Shown one piece after another: positions 15,714-25,078 of a stretch of 64,000 bases of DNA; the first letter of the stretch is position 1; every line of letters starts with the position of its first letter. This DNA is from Chloroflexota bacterium (GTDB lineage: Bacteria; Chloroflexota; Dehalococcoidia; Lucifugimonadales; Lucifugimonadaceae). Where the stretch lies: positions 100,022-164,021 of the forward strand of contig VXSB01000060.1 in the NCBI GenBank assembly GCA_009838175.1, read 5' to 3'. The notes under the pieces are model-generated. The model had not been told where the DNA came from, did not search any database, and saw nothing but the letters and a program-made list of their open reading frames with translations. Made by a program: the position numbers and the translations under genes.

Positions 15714-17789
15714 TTACGAGGTTGACCTGAGGTTGTTCAGGATCAACTGGAACGTAAGGTGCCAGAACGCGCCGTTGGTGTACGGGTTGTCGTGGGTCGG
15801 CCAGTTCGTCCAATAAGTCGTGTTCATCGGGATGCGGTGGTACCACTCGAGAACCTGCACGTCGGGCAGTTCGTCGAGCCAGATTTCCATCGCTTCGGAC
15901 CAAAGCTCTTCCAACTTGGCAACGTCGTTGATGCCCGTGGCAGACACTTCGTCAGTCAATTCGTTGAACCGCGGGTCTGACCAGAAGTACGCGTTGGTCT
16001 GGTGACCTTCACCAGCTTCTTCAGCATCCGTGCCGTAGTACAGGTTCATGGTGAAGTACGGGTCACGAACCGAACCACCGTGGCCTCGGAGTCCGCAAGA
16101 CGCTTCACCAGCGCTCTGCTGAGCCCAAGCATCAGGCGGGTTGTTGTACGAGGACTTGATACCGTGGTTGTCCAACTGTCGGGCCAAGATCGGACCGAAG
16201 TCGTTGAAGATACCGAAACCAAGGATGTCACAGATAACTTCGTTGCCATCCTTCTCCCAGTATCCGTTGCTGTTCTTAGCGTAACCGGCATCCATCATCA
16301 ACCCATCTGCCTTCGCCGGGTTGTACTCGATGGTGTTGTGCGTTGTAGCAAGTTTGTCTTCGACTGCGTCGTAGTAGCGTTGGAGCGGTGCGTACGACGG
16401 GATAGGCAGTTGCGATGGGGTTCCCGCGCCGTCGTATGCAACCTCGATCAGCTGATCTCTGTTGATGTAGTACGACATCGCCCAGCGAACGCGCTTGTCG
16501 TCGTAAGGCGGCTTGCTTGCGTTGAAGAGCAGTCCGATAGGCCACCAGTCGACGTAGCCATAGGGCTTCTCAAAACCGGAGTGGGTGACCACTGCGGGGT
16601 TTCGAGCAAGAACTTCGGCCATCGTGGTCGGGCGCAGGTCAAGAGTGGCGTCAGCGCGGTTGGCGATGACGGCTTGCGCCATCTGGGTCTCACCCGGGTT
16701 CGGTACGTAGACTATCTGCAGGACGTCAGGCAACTGCTCGACTAGACCTTGATCAACTGCCCACCAAGAGTCTCGGCGGTTAATGATCTTCTGTTCGGGC
16801 GAAGTCTGGATGACGTGCCACGGTCCAGTGGTGACCGGCCAGCCCTTATCAATGTCAAAGTGGGTGAACTCGAGCCAGTCGTTGCCATCGAAGACATGCT
16901 TCGGAACGATGTAAAGTCCGATGTCGAACTTGTACATCATGAAGTACATGAACTTCGGCCGCGGTCCTTGGAACGTCACCTTGACTGTCAAATCGTCGAC
17001 TTGTTCTACCGATTCAATGTCGCGCTGTACCTGCGCGCTTCGGCGTACGCCGGAGTTGTTGAGGAGGTAGTCCAATGTGTAAGCTACATCGTCCGCACCG
17101 AATGCGACGCCGTCACTCCAAGTGATGCCGTCACGCAAGTTGATGGTCAACTCCGTGAAGTCTGCGTTATATTCCCAAGACTCGGCCAACCACGGGTAGA
17201 CCGTGTCGTTGAACGCGGAGTAGAAAGCCAGAGGCTCGTAAAGAAGACCAGGGCCGTTCTGGTGGCTGGTGCCACCGTTGTAGATATTCCAGATGTCGTG
17301 GTCGGTGTACCGTCCAGCGGCACCAACTCCTCCGGAACCGCCCCAGAGCAAGATCAATTGCCGTTCGCGCGGGATCGCCTCTTCCACCATCATCATCGAG
17401 TCGTCAGCCATTGCAGTGACCTCGACCTCGACGACCTTTTCTACTTCGACGACCTTCTCTACTTCGACGACCTTCTCTACCTCGACGGTCTGAACGACCT
17501 GCTTTTCGACCTCGACGACCTTCTCGACCTCGACCTCAACGGTCTGGACGACTTCCTTCTGGACCTCGACGACGACTTCACGTTCGACTTCGACGGTCTG
17601 AACCACTTCTCGTTCGACGACCTTTTCGACCTCGACGGTCTCTACGACACGTTCTGGAGCCTGCGTGATTACACGCTCCACAACAACGGTTTCGACAACG
17701 GTCTCAGTGCCACCGCAAGCGATAACACCAACTGCGAGAGCCGCTGCCAATACCAGAGATGCTGTCAAAGTCGCTACATATTTGCGCAT
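15714..17789 (-). CDS. ABC transporter substrate-binding lipoprotein, family 5 (inverted paralogue)
   Basis: 691 aa from ATG 17789, chosen because AGGAGGAAGTC lies directly before it and it opens the lipoprotein signal MRKYVATLTASLVLAAALAV-GVIAC (Cys25). Residues 29-126 are the same Val/Glu/Lys repeat as in the gene at 11234; the mature domain is also very similar throughout, for example ILLWGGSGGVGAAGRYTDHD and KPPYDDKRVRWAMSYYINRD. Unlike the first copy it runs opposite to its permeases (18023 onward) and is divided from them by a divergent promoter. The ligand is probably the same type of peptide or oligomer as that of the first copy, with possible drift. Confidence 0.93.
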   Translation of the reverse strand: MRKYVATLTASLVLAAALAVGVIACGGTETVVETVVVERVITQAPERVVETVEVEKVVEREVVQTVEVEREVVVEVQKEVVQTVEVEVEKVVEVEKQVVQTVEVEKVVEVEKVVEVEKVVEVEVTAMADDSMMMVEEAIPRERQLILLWGGSGGVGAAGRYTDHDIWNIYNGGTSHQNGPGLLYEPLAFYSAFNDTVYPWLAESWEYNADFTELTINLRDGITWSDGVAFGADDVAYTLDYLLNNSGVRRSAQVQRDIESVEQVDDLTVKVTFQGPRPKFMYFMMYKFDIGLYIVPKHVFDGNDWLEFTHFDIDKGWPVTTGPWHVIQTSPEQKIINRRDSWWAVDQGLVEQLPDVLQIVYVPNPGETQMAQAVIANRADATLDLRPTTMAEVLARNPAVVTHSGFEKPYGYVDWWPIGLLFNASKPPYDDKRVRWAMSYYINRDQLIEVAYDGAGTPSQLPIPSYAPLQRYYDAVEDKLATTHNTIEYNPAKADGLMMDAGYAKNSNGYWEKDGNEVICDILGFGIFNDFGPILARQLDNHGIKSSYNNPPDAWAQQSAGEASCGLRGHGGSVRDPYFTMNLYYGTDAEEAGEGHQTNAYFWSDPRFNELTDEVSATGINDVAKLEELWSEAMEIWLDELPDVQVLEWYHRIPMNTTYWTNWPTHDNPYTNGAFWHLTFQLILNNLRSTS
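17412..17705 (-). repeat. Val/Glu/Lys-rich repeat in the inverted binding protein
   Basis: Codes for residues 29-126 and matches the first copy (11303-11596) almost unit for unit, with minor changes such as VEVQKEVV. On the other strand it yields long Asp/Leu-rich ORFs that are shadows. Confidence 0.8.
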
Positions 17790-17855
17790 TGACTTCCTCC
17801 TGTTTTCTGGATTAGCAGTAGTTGTGCCCAAATAAGACACGTAAACAAACGTCGA

Positions 17856-17884
17856 ATTTTACTTGCTTTGTCAATCGGAGTCAA
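17856..17884 (-). promoter_or_regulatory. Promoter of the inverted binding-protein gene
   Basis: Minus strand: TTGACT at 17884-17879, 17-base spacer, TAAAAT at 17861-17856, 67 bases before the start codon. Its -35 box lies in the left arm of the inverted repeat 17880-17901. Confidence 0.55.
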
Positions 17885-17901
17885 TTGCGTCGGCAATTGA
17901 C
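17880..17901. promoter_or_regulatory. Inverted repeat between divergent promoters (possible operator)
   Basis: Nine-base arms GTCAATTGC and GCAATTGAC around GTCG. The arms contain the -35 boxes of both divergent promoters, so one bound protein could block both. A regulator gene is not seen nearby. The symmetry may also simply arise from two facing TTGAC boxes. Confidence 0.45.
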
Positions 17902-17925
17902 AAACTTAATCGCACACACTACAAT
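17897..17925 (+). promoter_or_regulatory. Promoter of the second permease-ATPase operon
   Basis: TTGACA (17897-17902), 17-base spacer, TACAAT (17920-17925): near consensus for a housekeeping sigma factor. It leaves a leader of about 90 bases before the permease start at 18023. Confidence 0.7.
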
Positions 17926-18022
17926 CGGTTCGATTCGCCTGGTACGCGCACTGTATCCAAAATCCACGTAGCGTCGCGAGCGATAACGGGATGACGGGGT
18001 CTACACAAAAACCGAAGCCAAC

Positions 18023-19033
18023 ATGGTTCTAAAGTACATAGTCAGCCGCTTGGCGATGTTCTTCATCTCTATATTCGTGGCTAGTACCGTCATTTTCTTC
18101 CTTCCGCGTCTGACTGGGCAGAATCCGCTGGAGGAGAAGTTCTACCAAGAAGCCCAGCGGGGCGGCTACCTTGAGGACGTGGATGAGATCGTCGCGGCAT
18201 TTGAGGAGCAGTACGGGTTCGACAAACCGCTCTATCAACAGTATTTCACGTTTATGGTGAATTTGACACGATTTGATCTGGGTAGATCGATCTTCAGCTG
18301 GCCTAAAACCGTGAACCAATTGTTGGGCGAGACGATCATATGGACGTTGGCGTTGTCTTTGCTGACGGGGGTCATCGCGTTCGTGATCGGAACGATCATG
18401 GGAGCTTTGATGGAATGGAAAAGGAACAACTCGCTACTCATGGTGTCGTTCTTTCCGTTCATGATTTGGGCGGCCGTGCCGTACTTCATCTTCGGCTTGG
18501 TCTTGCTGACGGTCTTTTCTTTCGCGTGGCCGGTTTTGCCCGGTTACGGAGGTTATCAAACCGGAGTGGTCGGTTGGCCTAACTGGTCCGAATTAGACTT
18601 CTTGGTCAGCGTAGTCAAGCACGGTACATTGCCTGCGCTATCAATCATCCTTGTATCTCTCGCCGGTTGGGCGATGGGCATGAGAGGCATGATGGTCACT
18701 ACGAAAGGTGAGGACTATATGCTACTGGCGGAAGCAAAAGGCTTGCCCGGGCGGGTCCAGTTCTACCGCTACGCAGTCCGAAATTCAACTTTGCCGCAGT
18801 TGACCGGATTGGCCTTGCAGTTAGGTTTGATCGTTTCCGGTCTGTTGCTCGTGGAAGTTGTATTTGCCTACCCCGGAGTGGGCGGTATGCTGTACTCTGC
18901 GATACGGATCAGCGACCATGCGATTATCCAAGGGACAGTGTTTGTTCTCGCGTTCGGCACCGCGCTCGCAACATTGATTTTGGACATGATCTACCCTTTG
19001 ATCGACCCGCGAATCAAGTACGGTGCAACGTAA
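18023..19033 (+). CDS. ABC transporter permease, DppB type (second copy)
   Basis: 336 aa, six predicted membrane segments; close paralogue of the permease at 13448 (shared WAMGMRGMMVTTKGEDYM and YPGVGG). The ATPase-coupling loop reads LLAEAKGLPGRVQFYRYAVRN. It is the first gene of a plus-strand operon with DppC, DppD and DppF subunits, driven by the promoter at 17897. The next gene starts within a few bases of its stop codon, a sign of translational coupling. Confidence 0.93.
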   Translation: MVLKYIVSRLAMFFISIFVASTVIFFLPRLTGQNPLEEKFYQEAQRGGYLEDVDEIVAAFEEQYGFDKPLYQQYFTFMVNLTRFDLGRSIFSWPKTVNQLLGETIIWTLALSLLTGVIAFVIGTIMGALMEWKRNNSLLMVSFFPFMIWAAVPYFIFGLVLLTVFSFAWPVLPGYGGYQTGVVGWPNWSELDFLVSVVKHGTLPALSIILVSLAGWAMGMRGMMVTTKGEDYMLLAEAKGLPGRVQFYRYAVRNSTLPQLTGLALQLGLIVSGLLLVEVVFAYPGVGGMLYSAIRISDHAIIQGTVFVLAFGTALATLILDMIYPLIDPRIKYGAT

Positions 19034-19037
19034 AAGA

Positions 19038-20033
19038 ATGGATTCTGCAATTCAACCAGACCCTTCGGCAACACCGACAACCGACGCTACCGAAGTCGGT
19101 GCCCCTCAAACTTCATCAATCTATCAGGAACGGATCCTTCCGACTCTCAGATATCTGCGCCGAAACAGATTGATGGTGCTGGGGCTGACGATCCTAGGTG
19201 CATTGGCTTTGATGATCATTCTGTCTTACTTGTTCTACAGACAGACAGATCTTTACGGTGAAGAACAAGGTGTCGATGGACTGTCCACAGCGTTATCCGT
19301 TCCGGCTCGAATCAAACCGTCGTGGAATCCTTGGGGCGAGTTCCCACTTGGTACCGACGAACAAGGGCGCGACATCTTAGCGCACTTAACAGTCGGCACT
19401 CCGCTGACGTTGCGTATCGGACTGTTGGCTGCGGCCATTGGAATTGGTGCGGGAATGATACTCGCGTTCATCTCAGCGTACGCAGGTGGGTGGATCGACG
19501 CAATCATCAGAGTTTTAGTCGACAGCTTGATACCTATTCCTGGACTGGTAATTCTGATTATCATTGCGACCGCATTAACGCCTGGAAAGGGACTTAATGT
19601 TGACCAGTTGGCACTTGCAATAGCCGTGTTAGCTTGGCCTGGCCCTGCCAGAGTCATAAGATCGCAGGTCCTAGTAATGAGGGAACGTGGATACGTCCAA
19701 ATGGCCAGGATGTCTGGTACCGGAAGTTTGGGGATCATATTTAAAGAAATGATGCCTAATCTGGCCCCATATATTCTTGCGAGCTATGTTGCAGCGGTAA
19801 CTGGCGCAATCCTCGCCACTATCGGAATTGAGACGCTGGGACTGGGCGATATCGATGCTCCTACACTAGGTGCCATGCTGTACTGGATCATCGAACTTGG
19901 AGCACTGCTTAAAGGGCAATGGTGGTGGTTGCTGTCTCCAATCTTCGTCATCGTGCTCTTATTCGTCGGCCTATTCATGATCTCCGCCGGCCTTGACGAA
20001 GTCGCAAACCCGAGGCTCCGAAGACGCGTATAG
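19038..20033 (+). CDS. ABC transporter permease, DppC type (second copy)
   Basis: 331 aa from ATG 19038, four bases after the previous stop; GTG 19023, overlapping that stop, is an alternative, and neither has a clear Shine-Dalgarno sequence. Layout as in its paralogue at 14472: one membrane segment, an extended outer loop (about 60 residues, with DLYGEEQGVDGL), the LGTDEQGRDIL motif and a five-segment core with EAA loop VQMARMSGTGSLGIIFKEMMPN. C-terminus DEVANPRLRRRV is identical to the first copy. Confidence 0.92.
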   Translation: MDSAIQPDPSATPTTDATEVGAPQTSSIYQERILPTLRYLRRNRLMVLGLTILGALALMIILSYLFYRQTDLYGEEQGVDGLSTALSVPARIKPSWNPWGEFPLGTDEQGRDILAHLTVGTPLTLRIGLLAAAIGIGAGMILAFISAYAGGWIDAIIRVLVDSLIPIPGLVILIIIATALTPGKGLNVDQLALAIAVLAWPGPARVIRSQVLVMRERGYVQMARMSGTGSLGIIFKEMMPNLAPYILASYVAAVTGAILATIGIETLGLGDIDAPTLGAMLYWIIELGALLKGQWWWLLSPIFVIVLLFVGLFMISAGLDEVANPRLRRRV

Positions 20034-20085
20034 CCAACAAAACGTCGCCGCAATCCCAATCGAACTATCGACCACAGGTAATCAA

Positions 20086-21162
20086 ATGACAACCGCCGAG
20101 GCAACAACCGCTGCAGTTAACGTAGACATTCACTCGGAGAATGTCTTGGAGGTCGAGAACCTCAAGGTCTACTACGACACTGATGCCGGTCAGGTCAAAG
20201 CGGTCGACGACGTTTCATTCACCCTGAAAAGGGGCGAGCGAATGGGATTGGTCGGCGAATCGGGTTCAGGGAAGACCACCATGGCGATGGCGCTGATGCG
20301 CCTCCACAAGCCACCCGCGATCATCGCTGGCGGAACCGTGCGACTCGACGGACTGAGTCTGCTTGACCTGAACGAAGAGGAGATGCGGCAAACTAGGCTC
20401 AGAGACATCGCCCTCGTTCCCCAAGGCGCGATGAACTCGCTCAATCCGGTCTACCGCGTCCGCGACCAGATCGTTGACGGTATCAAGCACCACACTTCAG
20501 GCGATGAGATGCCGAACAAACCAGTGTTGAGCGAACGCGTGGTTGAGCTGCTCAACAGCGTCGGATTGGATGGCAATGTCGCCGACATGTACCCGCACGA
20601 GTTGAGCGGTGGCATGAAGCAGCGCGTCGCTTTGGCGATCGCCACATCTTTGCGACCCAAGATGATTCTCGCTGACGAGCCCACCAGCGCATTAGACGTG
20701 GTAGTGCAACGTCAGATCATGCTCACCCTCGAACAGCTCCAGCAAGAGATGCAGGCATCTGTTCTCCTAGTCGGACACGATATGGGATTGATGGCCCAGT
20801 TCGCCGACGTTCTCGGTGTGATGTACGCTGGACACCTCGTGGAATTTGCCCCCATCCAAGAAATCTTCGAAGATCCCAAGCATCCCTACACCAAGAAGCT
20901 CATCAGCAGCCTTCCAGACATTGAAGTCAAGGGCCAATTCACCGGGATCGAAGGCCTGCCTCCAACCCTTGTCGTGCCCCCGCCCGGGTGCAGATTCCAT
21001 CCTAGGTGCCCTATCTACAACGACGACGAGGATTTCCGGGGCGAGTTCACAGACATCAGGGGCCAGCTGGACACCAGCCTATGTACAACCGTCGATCCGC
21101 ACCTCAACGAGATCGAACCGCGCCGATGGGTGGCTTGCCACATGTACGAAAGGAGCGCGTAG
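20086..21162 (+). CDS. ABC transporter ATPase, DppD type
   Basis: 358 aa from ATG 20086, preceded by AGG at 20076-20078; an in-frame start at 19993 would lie inside the previous gene. Walker A GESGSGKT (57-64), signature LSGGMKQR, Walker B ILADEPTSALD and a His switch (VGHDMGL). The C-terminal CRFHPRCPIYND cysteine segment belongs to the oligo_HPY tail of peptide-importer ATPases. It energises the adjacent permeases and possibly others that lack ATPases. The stop codon abuts the start of the DppF-type partner. Confidence 0.93.
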   Translation: MTTAEATTAAVNVDIHSENVLEVENLKVYYDTDAGQVKAVDDVSFTLKRGERMGLVGESGSGKTTMAMALMRLHKPPAIIAGGTVRLDGLSLLDLNEEEMRQTRLRDIALVPQGAMNSLNPVYRVRDQIVDGIKHHTSGDEMPNKPVLSERVVELLNSVGLDGNVADMYPHELSGGMKQRVALAIATSLRPKMILADEPTSALDVVVQRQIMLTLEQLQQEMQASVLLVGHDMGLMAQFADVLGVMYAGHLVEFAPIQEIFEDPKHPYTKKLISSLPDIEVKGQFTGIEGLPPTLVVPPPGCRFHPRCPIYNDDEDFRGEFTDIRGQLDTSLCTTVDPHLNEIEPRRWVACHMYERSA

Positions 21163-22227
21163 TTGGCTACTCAAATCGCTGAAACTTCGACTCCAGCATC
21201 GACAAACGGCACCGACAACGTCCTCGAACTCGAAAACGTCACTAAAGTGTTCGGTGGCGGTTTGCTTCGGCGCAATATCACCATCGCGGTCGATGGCGTC
21301 AGTTTGGGCATCCCCCGGGAGAACCCCGGCATCATCGCCGTCGCCGGCGAGAGCGGGAGCGGGAAGACAACACTCGCACGCTTGATGCTAGGCATCATCC
21401 CGCCCACCGAAGGCGCAATCTACTTCAACGGTAGCGACATATCTACGCTCAACCGAACCGATCGGCGTGAGTTCCGCCGCGAAGTCCAACCAATCATGCA
21501 AGACCCGTTCGAGGTCTACAACCCGTTTTACAAAGTCGACCACGTCCTAATGTCGCCAGTCCAGAATTTCGGTTTGGCACGCTCGAAGAGCGAGGCACGT
21601 GACTTGGTTATCGAATCTCTAGAAACCGTCGGCTTGCGCCACCAAGAGACGCTTGGCCGCTTCCCACACCAGTTGAGCGGCGGTCAGCGGCAGCGCATCA
21701 TGGTCGCTAGAGCGCTGTTGTTGAAACCGCGCATCATCGTCGCAGACGAGCCAGTGTCCATGGTCGACGCGTCCTTAAGAGCCACCATCCTCGGCAGTAT
21801 CGACCTGCTCAACAAAGAACTCGGCATCGCGGTGATCTACATCACGCACGACTTGACGACCGCGTTCCAAATCAGCGACAACATCATCGTCATGTACCAG
21901 GGCTCGGTAGTCGAGACCGGACGCGTTGAGGACGTGATCCAGAACCCGCAGCATCCTTACACCCAGCTGCTAGTCGAGTCGATCCCGCGTCCAAACCCGA
22001 GCGAACGTTGGGGCCGAGACATGGCGTCGCAAGAAACTGGTGGCGACATGACCAATACCGGCTGTAGGTTCGCGCCCAGGTGCCCATACGCGATGGCGGA
22101 ATGCACCGCTGAAATGCCTCCCCTATACCGCGTCGGAGACACGCAGGCCGCGCTGTGCTACCTGCACCGCGACAACTCGCTGGGCAACGTGCAAAGCATC
22201 TCGGACGTATTCAAGTCCGGTAGCTAA
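21163..22227 (+). CDS. ABC transporter ATPase, DppF type
   Basis: 354 aa beginning with TTG at 21163, directly after the stop of the DppD partner; AAAGGAGCG seven bases upstream supports this rare start. Walker A GESGSGKT (62-69), signature LSGGQRQR, Walker B IVADEPVSMVD, His switch ITHDL, and the C-terminal cysteine-bearing segment CRFAPRCPYAMAEC. Last gene of the operon; it converges on the membrane-protein gene at 22240 with only 12 bases between, and no terminator is visible there. Confidence 0.92.
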   Translation: MATQIAETSTPASTNGTDNVLELENVTKVFGGGLLRRNITIAVDGVSLGIPRENPGIIAVAGESGSGKTTLARLMLGIIPPTEGAIYFNGSDISTLNRTDRREFRREVQPIMQDPFEVYNPFYKVDHVLMSPVQNFGLARSKSEARDLVIESLETVGLRHQETLGRFPHQLSGGQRQRIMVARALLLKPRIIVADEPVSMVDASLRATILGSIDLLNKELGIAVIYITHDLTTAFQISDNIIVMYQGSVVETGRVEDVIQNPQHPYTQLLVESIPRPNPSERWGRDMASQETGGDMTNTGCRFAPRCPYAMAECTAEMPPLYRVGDTQAALCYLHRDNSLGNVQSISDVFKSGS

Positions 22228-22239
22228 CGACCGTTGTCG

Positions 22240-22878
22240 CTATCGGACAAGATCGCGTAGAAATTCAGTCGGCCCCGTTAAGGCGAACACCATTATTGGT
22301 ATACCTAGCCCCACGGCGACTATCCAAGGGCCCCACATCGAAACTGATTCCGACTTCATCGCGTTCAAACGGTCCATTAAGAACCCGATGATTGCGAAAA
22401 ATCCGCCTGATAAGAGTCCCGCATAGACGTTCGGAGCGCCTTGGATGAACATGTCGTACGGGAAGATAATGACTGCGTCCAGCAATAGCGACGGCAGCGA
22501 ACCCACGCCGTAAACGCCCTCGGCAAGCCCGGCGAACACGCCTGAGATTCGGGTTAGTCCACCTGTCAATATCGGGGTGGCGACTCCAAATGCGAATCCC
22601 ATGAACAGCCAAGTGATCGGTTTTGCAGGTATTTGGGCCATGTCCCGGACGTGAAAAACCGCTATCGGTACCACGATCAATGCTGAGACGGCCGCGCCTA
22701 CCGAAAAGAAAACGGCGCCCCAACCTTCTATCCGGACGGCGTCCTCGAAATACTCAAACCTGCCTAGCACCGCGACGTGAAACGCCGCGATCGATAGCAG
22801 GACGCCGAGCAGAGAGATTGCTGCGGTTAAACGTCGCCGTCGCGTCGCATCGGGCTGCAGAGTCTCAAGCCTCGACAA
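22240..22878 (-). CDS. Polytopic membrane protein of unknown function
   Basis: 212 aa with a short basic N-terminus (TRRRR) and about five hydrophobic segments. No catalytic or transport motif is recognised. Glycine-rich turns (FGVATPILTGGL, AGLLSGGFFAIIGF) and segment spacing resemble the protein encoded at 10207-11001, suggesting a lineage-specific membrane family. It sits between two peptide-transport gene sets, each facing away from or toward it, and a single-gene transcript from the 22879-22970 gap is likely. Confidence 0.6.
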   Translation of the reverse strand: MSRLETLQPDATRRRRLTAAISLLGVLLSIAAFHVAVLGRFEYFEDAVRIEGWGAVFFSVGAAVSALIVVPIAVFHVRDMAQIPAKPITWLFMGFAFGVATPILTGGLTRISGVFAGLAEGVYGVGSLPSLLLDAVIIFPYDMFIQGAPNVYAGLLSGGFFAIIGFLMDRLNAMKSESVSMWGPWIVAVGLGIPIMVFALTGPTEFLRDLVR

Positions 22879-22970
22879 ACGACTAATGTCGATGGTTCCT
22901 ATGGCGTAAAAAATCCGAATTTACTCTCACCTTGTATTAAGGGGAGAATCGAAGAGGCGGTCAGTGTAAA

Positions 22971-24005
22971 TCAGTTGGCCGTCAGTTCGATCTCATCTGC
23001 ACGATGGCAACTGACGTAACGACCATCCTTCGATTTTACCAACGGCGGCACCTCAACCTTGCATTGATCCGTCGCAAAAGGACAACGCGGATGAAAATAG
23101 CATCCAGTCGGCGGATTGGCGGGGTTCGCAACCTCACCTTCGAGAACATATCGCTTGGTACGTTGGCTAGGATGCGGCTTCGGCACCGAACTCATCAATG
23201 CTGCGGTGTAGGGGTGCTTAGGCGAATCGAAGAGTTCCTGCGGCGTGCCGATCTCGGCGATTCGACCGACATACATCACAACGACCCGGTTAGATATCTG
23301 TTTGACCACACTTAGGTCGTGAGATACGAACAGATAGGTCAAACCGAGCGAGTCTTGTAAATCCATCATCAAGTTGATGACCTGTGCCTGAACCGAAACG
23401 TCAAGACCAGATACCGGCTCGTCGGCAAGAATGAGTCGAGGGTTAAGAGCGAGTGCACGGGCGATACCGATGCGTTGACGTTGGCCGCCGCTGAAGGCAT
23501 GAGGATATCGACGCATGTATTCGGGACGAAGACGGACCACGCGCAGCAATTCGGCTACGCGGTCTTCACGCTCGCTGCTTGACCCAATGCCGTGGACCAA
23601 CAGGGGCTCGCTGATGATCTCGTAGATATTCATCCGAGGATTAAGAGATGAGAACGGATCTTGGAAGATCATCTGCAACTGACGTCGAATCGGGCGCATC
23701 TCAACCAACGACAGCTGCGCCAAATCGATTGCTTCACCATCTTCGGTCTTGAACAGTATTTCGCCGGCGGTCGGTTCATACGCACGAATAATGGATCGCG
23801 CCGTCGTGCTCTTTCCACAGCCACTTTCCCCCACCAAACTCAGCGTCTCACCTTCTCGGATGTCGAAGCTGATGTCGTCAACCGCTTTGACGGTGCCTAC
23901 TGTCCTGCGGAAGAAACCGCGTTTGATCGGGAAATACTTGACCAAGCCCCGAACGTCTAGGAGCGTTGAGGGTCCATTGCCGTTTTCTGTTGTTTCTACC
24001 GCCAT
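22971..24005 (-). CDS. ABC transporter ATPase, DppF type (third system)
   Basis: 344 aa. Walker A GESGCGKST (59-67), Q-loop IFQDPFSSLNPRM, signature FSGGQRQR, Walker B LILADEPVSGLDVS, His switch VSHDL and the C-terminal CYFHPRCPFATDQC segment. The N-terminal VKYFPIKRGFFRRTVGTVKA is the usual DppF opening. Last gene of the minus-strand operon SBP-DppB-DppC-DppD-DppF (29562 to 22971); it starts directly at the stop of the DppD-type partner. Confidence 0.94.
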   Translation of the reverse strand: MAVETTENGNGPSTLLDVRGLVKYFPIKRGFFRRTVGTVKAVDDISFDIREGETLSLVGESGCGKSTTARSIIRAYEPTAGEILFKTEDGEAIDLAQLSLVEMRPIRRQLQMIFQDPFSSLNPRMNIYEIISEPLLVHGIGSSSEREDRVAELLRVVRLRPEYMRRYPHAFSGGQRQRIGIARALALNPRLILADEPVSGLDVSVQAQVINLMMDLQDSLGLTYLFVSHDLSVVKQISNRVVVMYVGRIAEIGTPQELFDSPKHPYTAALMSSVPKPHPSQRTKRYVLEGEVANPANPPTGCYFHPRCPFATDQCKVEVPPLVKSKDGRYVSCHRADEIELTAN

Positions 24006-25061
24006 CTACCGTTCCTCGTACAGGAAACAGCTTACTTCCTGTTCCTCATTCACACTGACCAGTTCAGGCTCGCCTACGTCGCACGTGCCCTCCATAAACG
24101 ACTGACATCTTGGGTGAAACGCACAACCCGAAGGGCGATTCTGGGGATGCGGTATCGAACCTGAGATTGATGGGAGACGTTCACGAGATGAAGTAAACAT
24201 ACTCGGTATCGAAGTTTGCAACGCCCGCGAGTAGGGATGCTTCGGCTCGTCGAAGAAACTGAAAACCGGTCCTGATTCAACTACCTTGCCCAGATACATT
24301 ACCGTGACTTCATCGGCGATCTCAGAGATGACTCCGAGGTCGTGCGTGATGAACAAGATCGCCATGTCGTTCTCTTCCTGCATCCGTTGCAGCAAGTCGA
24401 GAATCTGAGCTTGGGTCGTAACGTCCAACGCAGTAGTGGGTTCATCCGCGATCAAAACTCGCGGATTGGTGCACATCGCCATCGCGATCATCGCCCGTTG
24501 CAACTGCCCACCGCTGAACCGGAACGGATATTCGTGCATCCTCTGAACAGGGTTTGGAATGCCTACACGCGCCAGCCAATCGACGGCGAGGTCGAAACGC
24601 TCTTGTTTCGCGAGATTGGTGTGCAGACGCAACGCCTCATCGATCTGATTGCCAAACGTGTGCAGACCGCTGAACGACGTCATCGGTTCTTGGAAGATCA
24701 TCGAGATATCACCGCCGCGGATGGCGCGCATGTTTCCGCTACCGGATTCGTAGTTGAGTAGGTTGACCGTTTCGCCTGAACCGCGCCTGTAGTTGATCTC
24801 TCCGTTGACGATGCGACCCGGGGCCTCCACTATTTGAAGTATCGACTTGGCGGTGATGCTCTTGCCGCACCCGCTTTCTCCAACGATCCCCATGGTCGTT
24901 CCCGGATGGACATCGAAGTTGACGCCGTCGACGGCACGGACAATACCTTCATCCGTGAAGAAGTGCGTCTCAAGATCGCGCACGGAGATCACCGGTTCAG
25001 CGTCGAGACCGGCAGGTTTCTCGCTCATCGAGGTGGGAGATGTCGCAGTTTCTGTCGTCAT
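24006..25061 (-). CDS. ABC transporter ATPase, DppD type (third system)
   Basis: 351 aa from ATG 25061 (MTTETATSPTSMSEKPAG); the longer frame from TTG 25082 overlaps the preceding gene's stop and seems less likely. Walker A GESGCGKS (61-68), Q-loop IFQEPMTSF, signature FSGGQLQRAMIA, Walker B VLIADEPTTALDVT, His switch ITHDLGV, oligo_HPY tail CAFHPRCQSFMEGTC. Note LQRAMIA in the signature where QRVMIA is more usual. Confidence 0.93.
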   Translation of the reverse strand: MTTETATSPTSMSEKPAGLDAEPVISVRDLETHFFTDEGIVRAVDGVNFDVHPGTTMGIVGESGCGKSITAKSILQIVEAPGRIVNGEINYRRGSGETVNLLNYESGSGNMRAIRGGDISMIFQEPMTSFSGLHTFGNQIDEALRLHTNLAKQERFDLAVDWLARVGIPNPVQRMHEYPFRFSGGQLQRAMIAMAMCTNPRVLIADEPTTALDVTTQAQILDLLQRMQEENDMAILFITHDLGVISEIADEVTVMYLGKVVESGPVFSFFDEPKHPYSRALQTSIPSMFTSSRERLPSISGSIPHPQNRPSGCAFHPRCQSFMEGTCDVGEPELVSVNEEQEVSCFLYEER

Positions 25062-25078
25062 AGGTTTTGGATCTCGGA

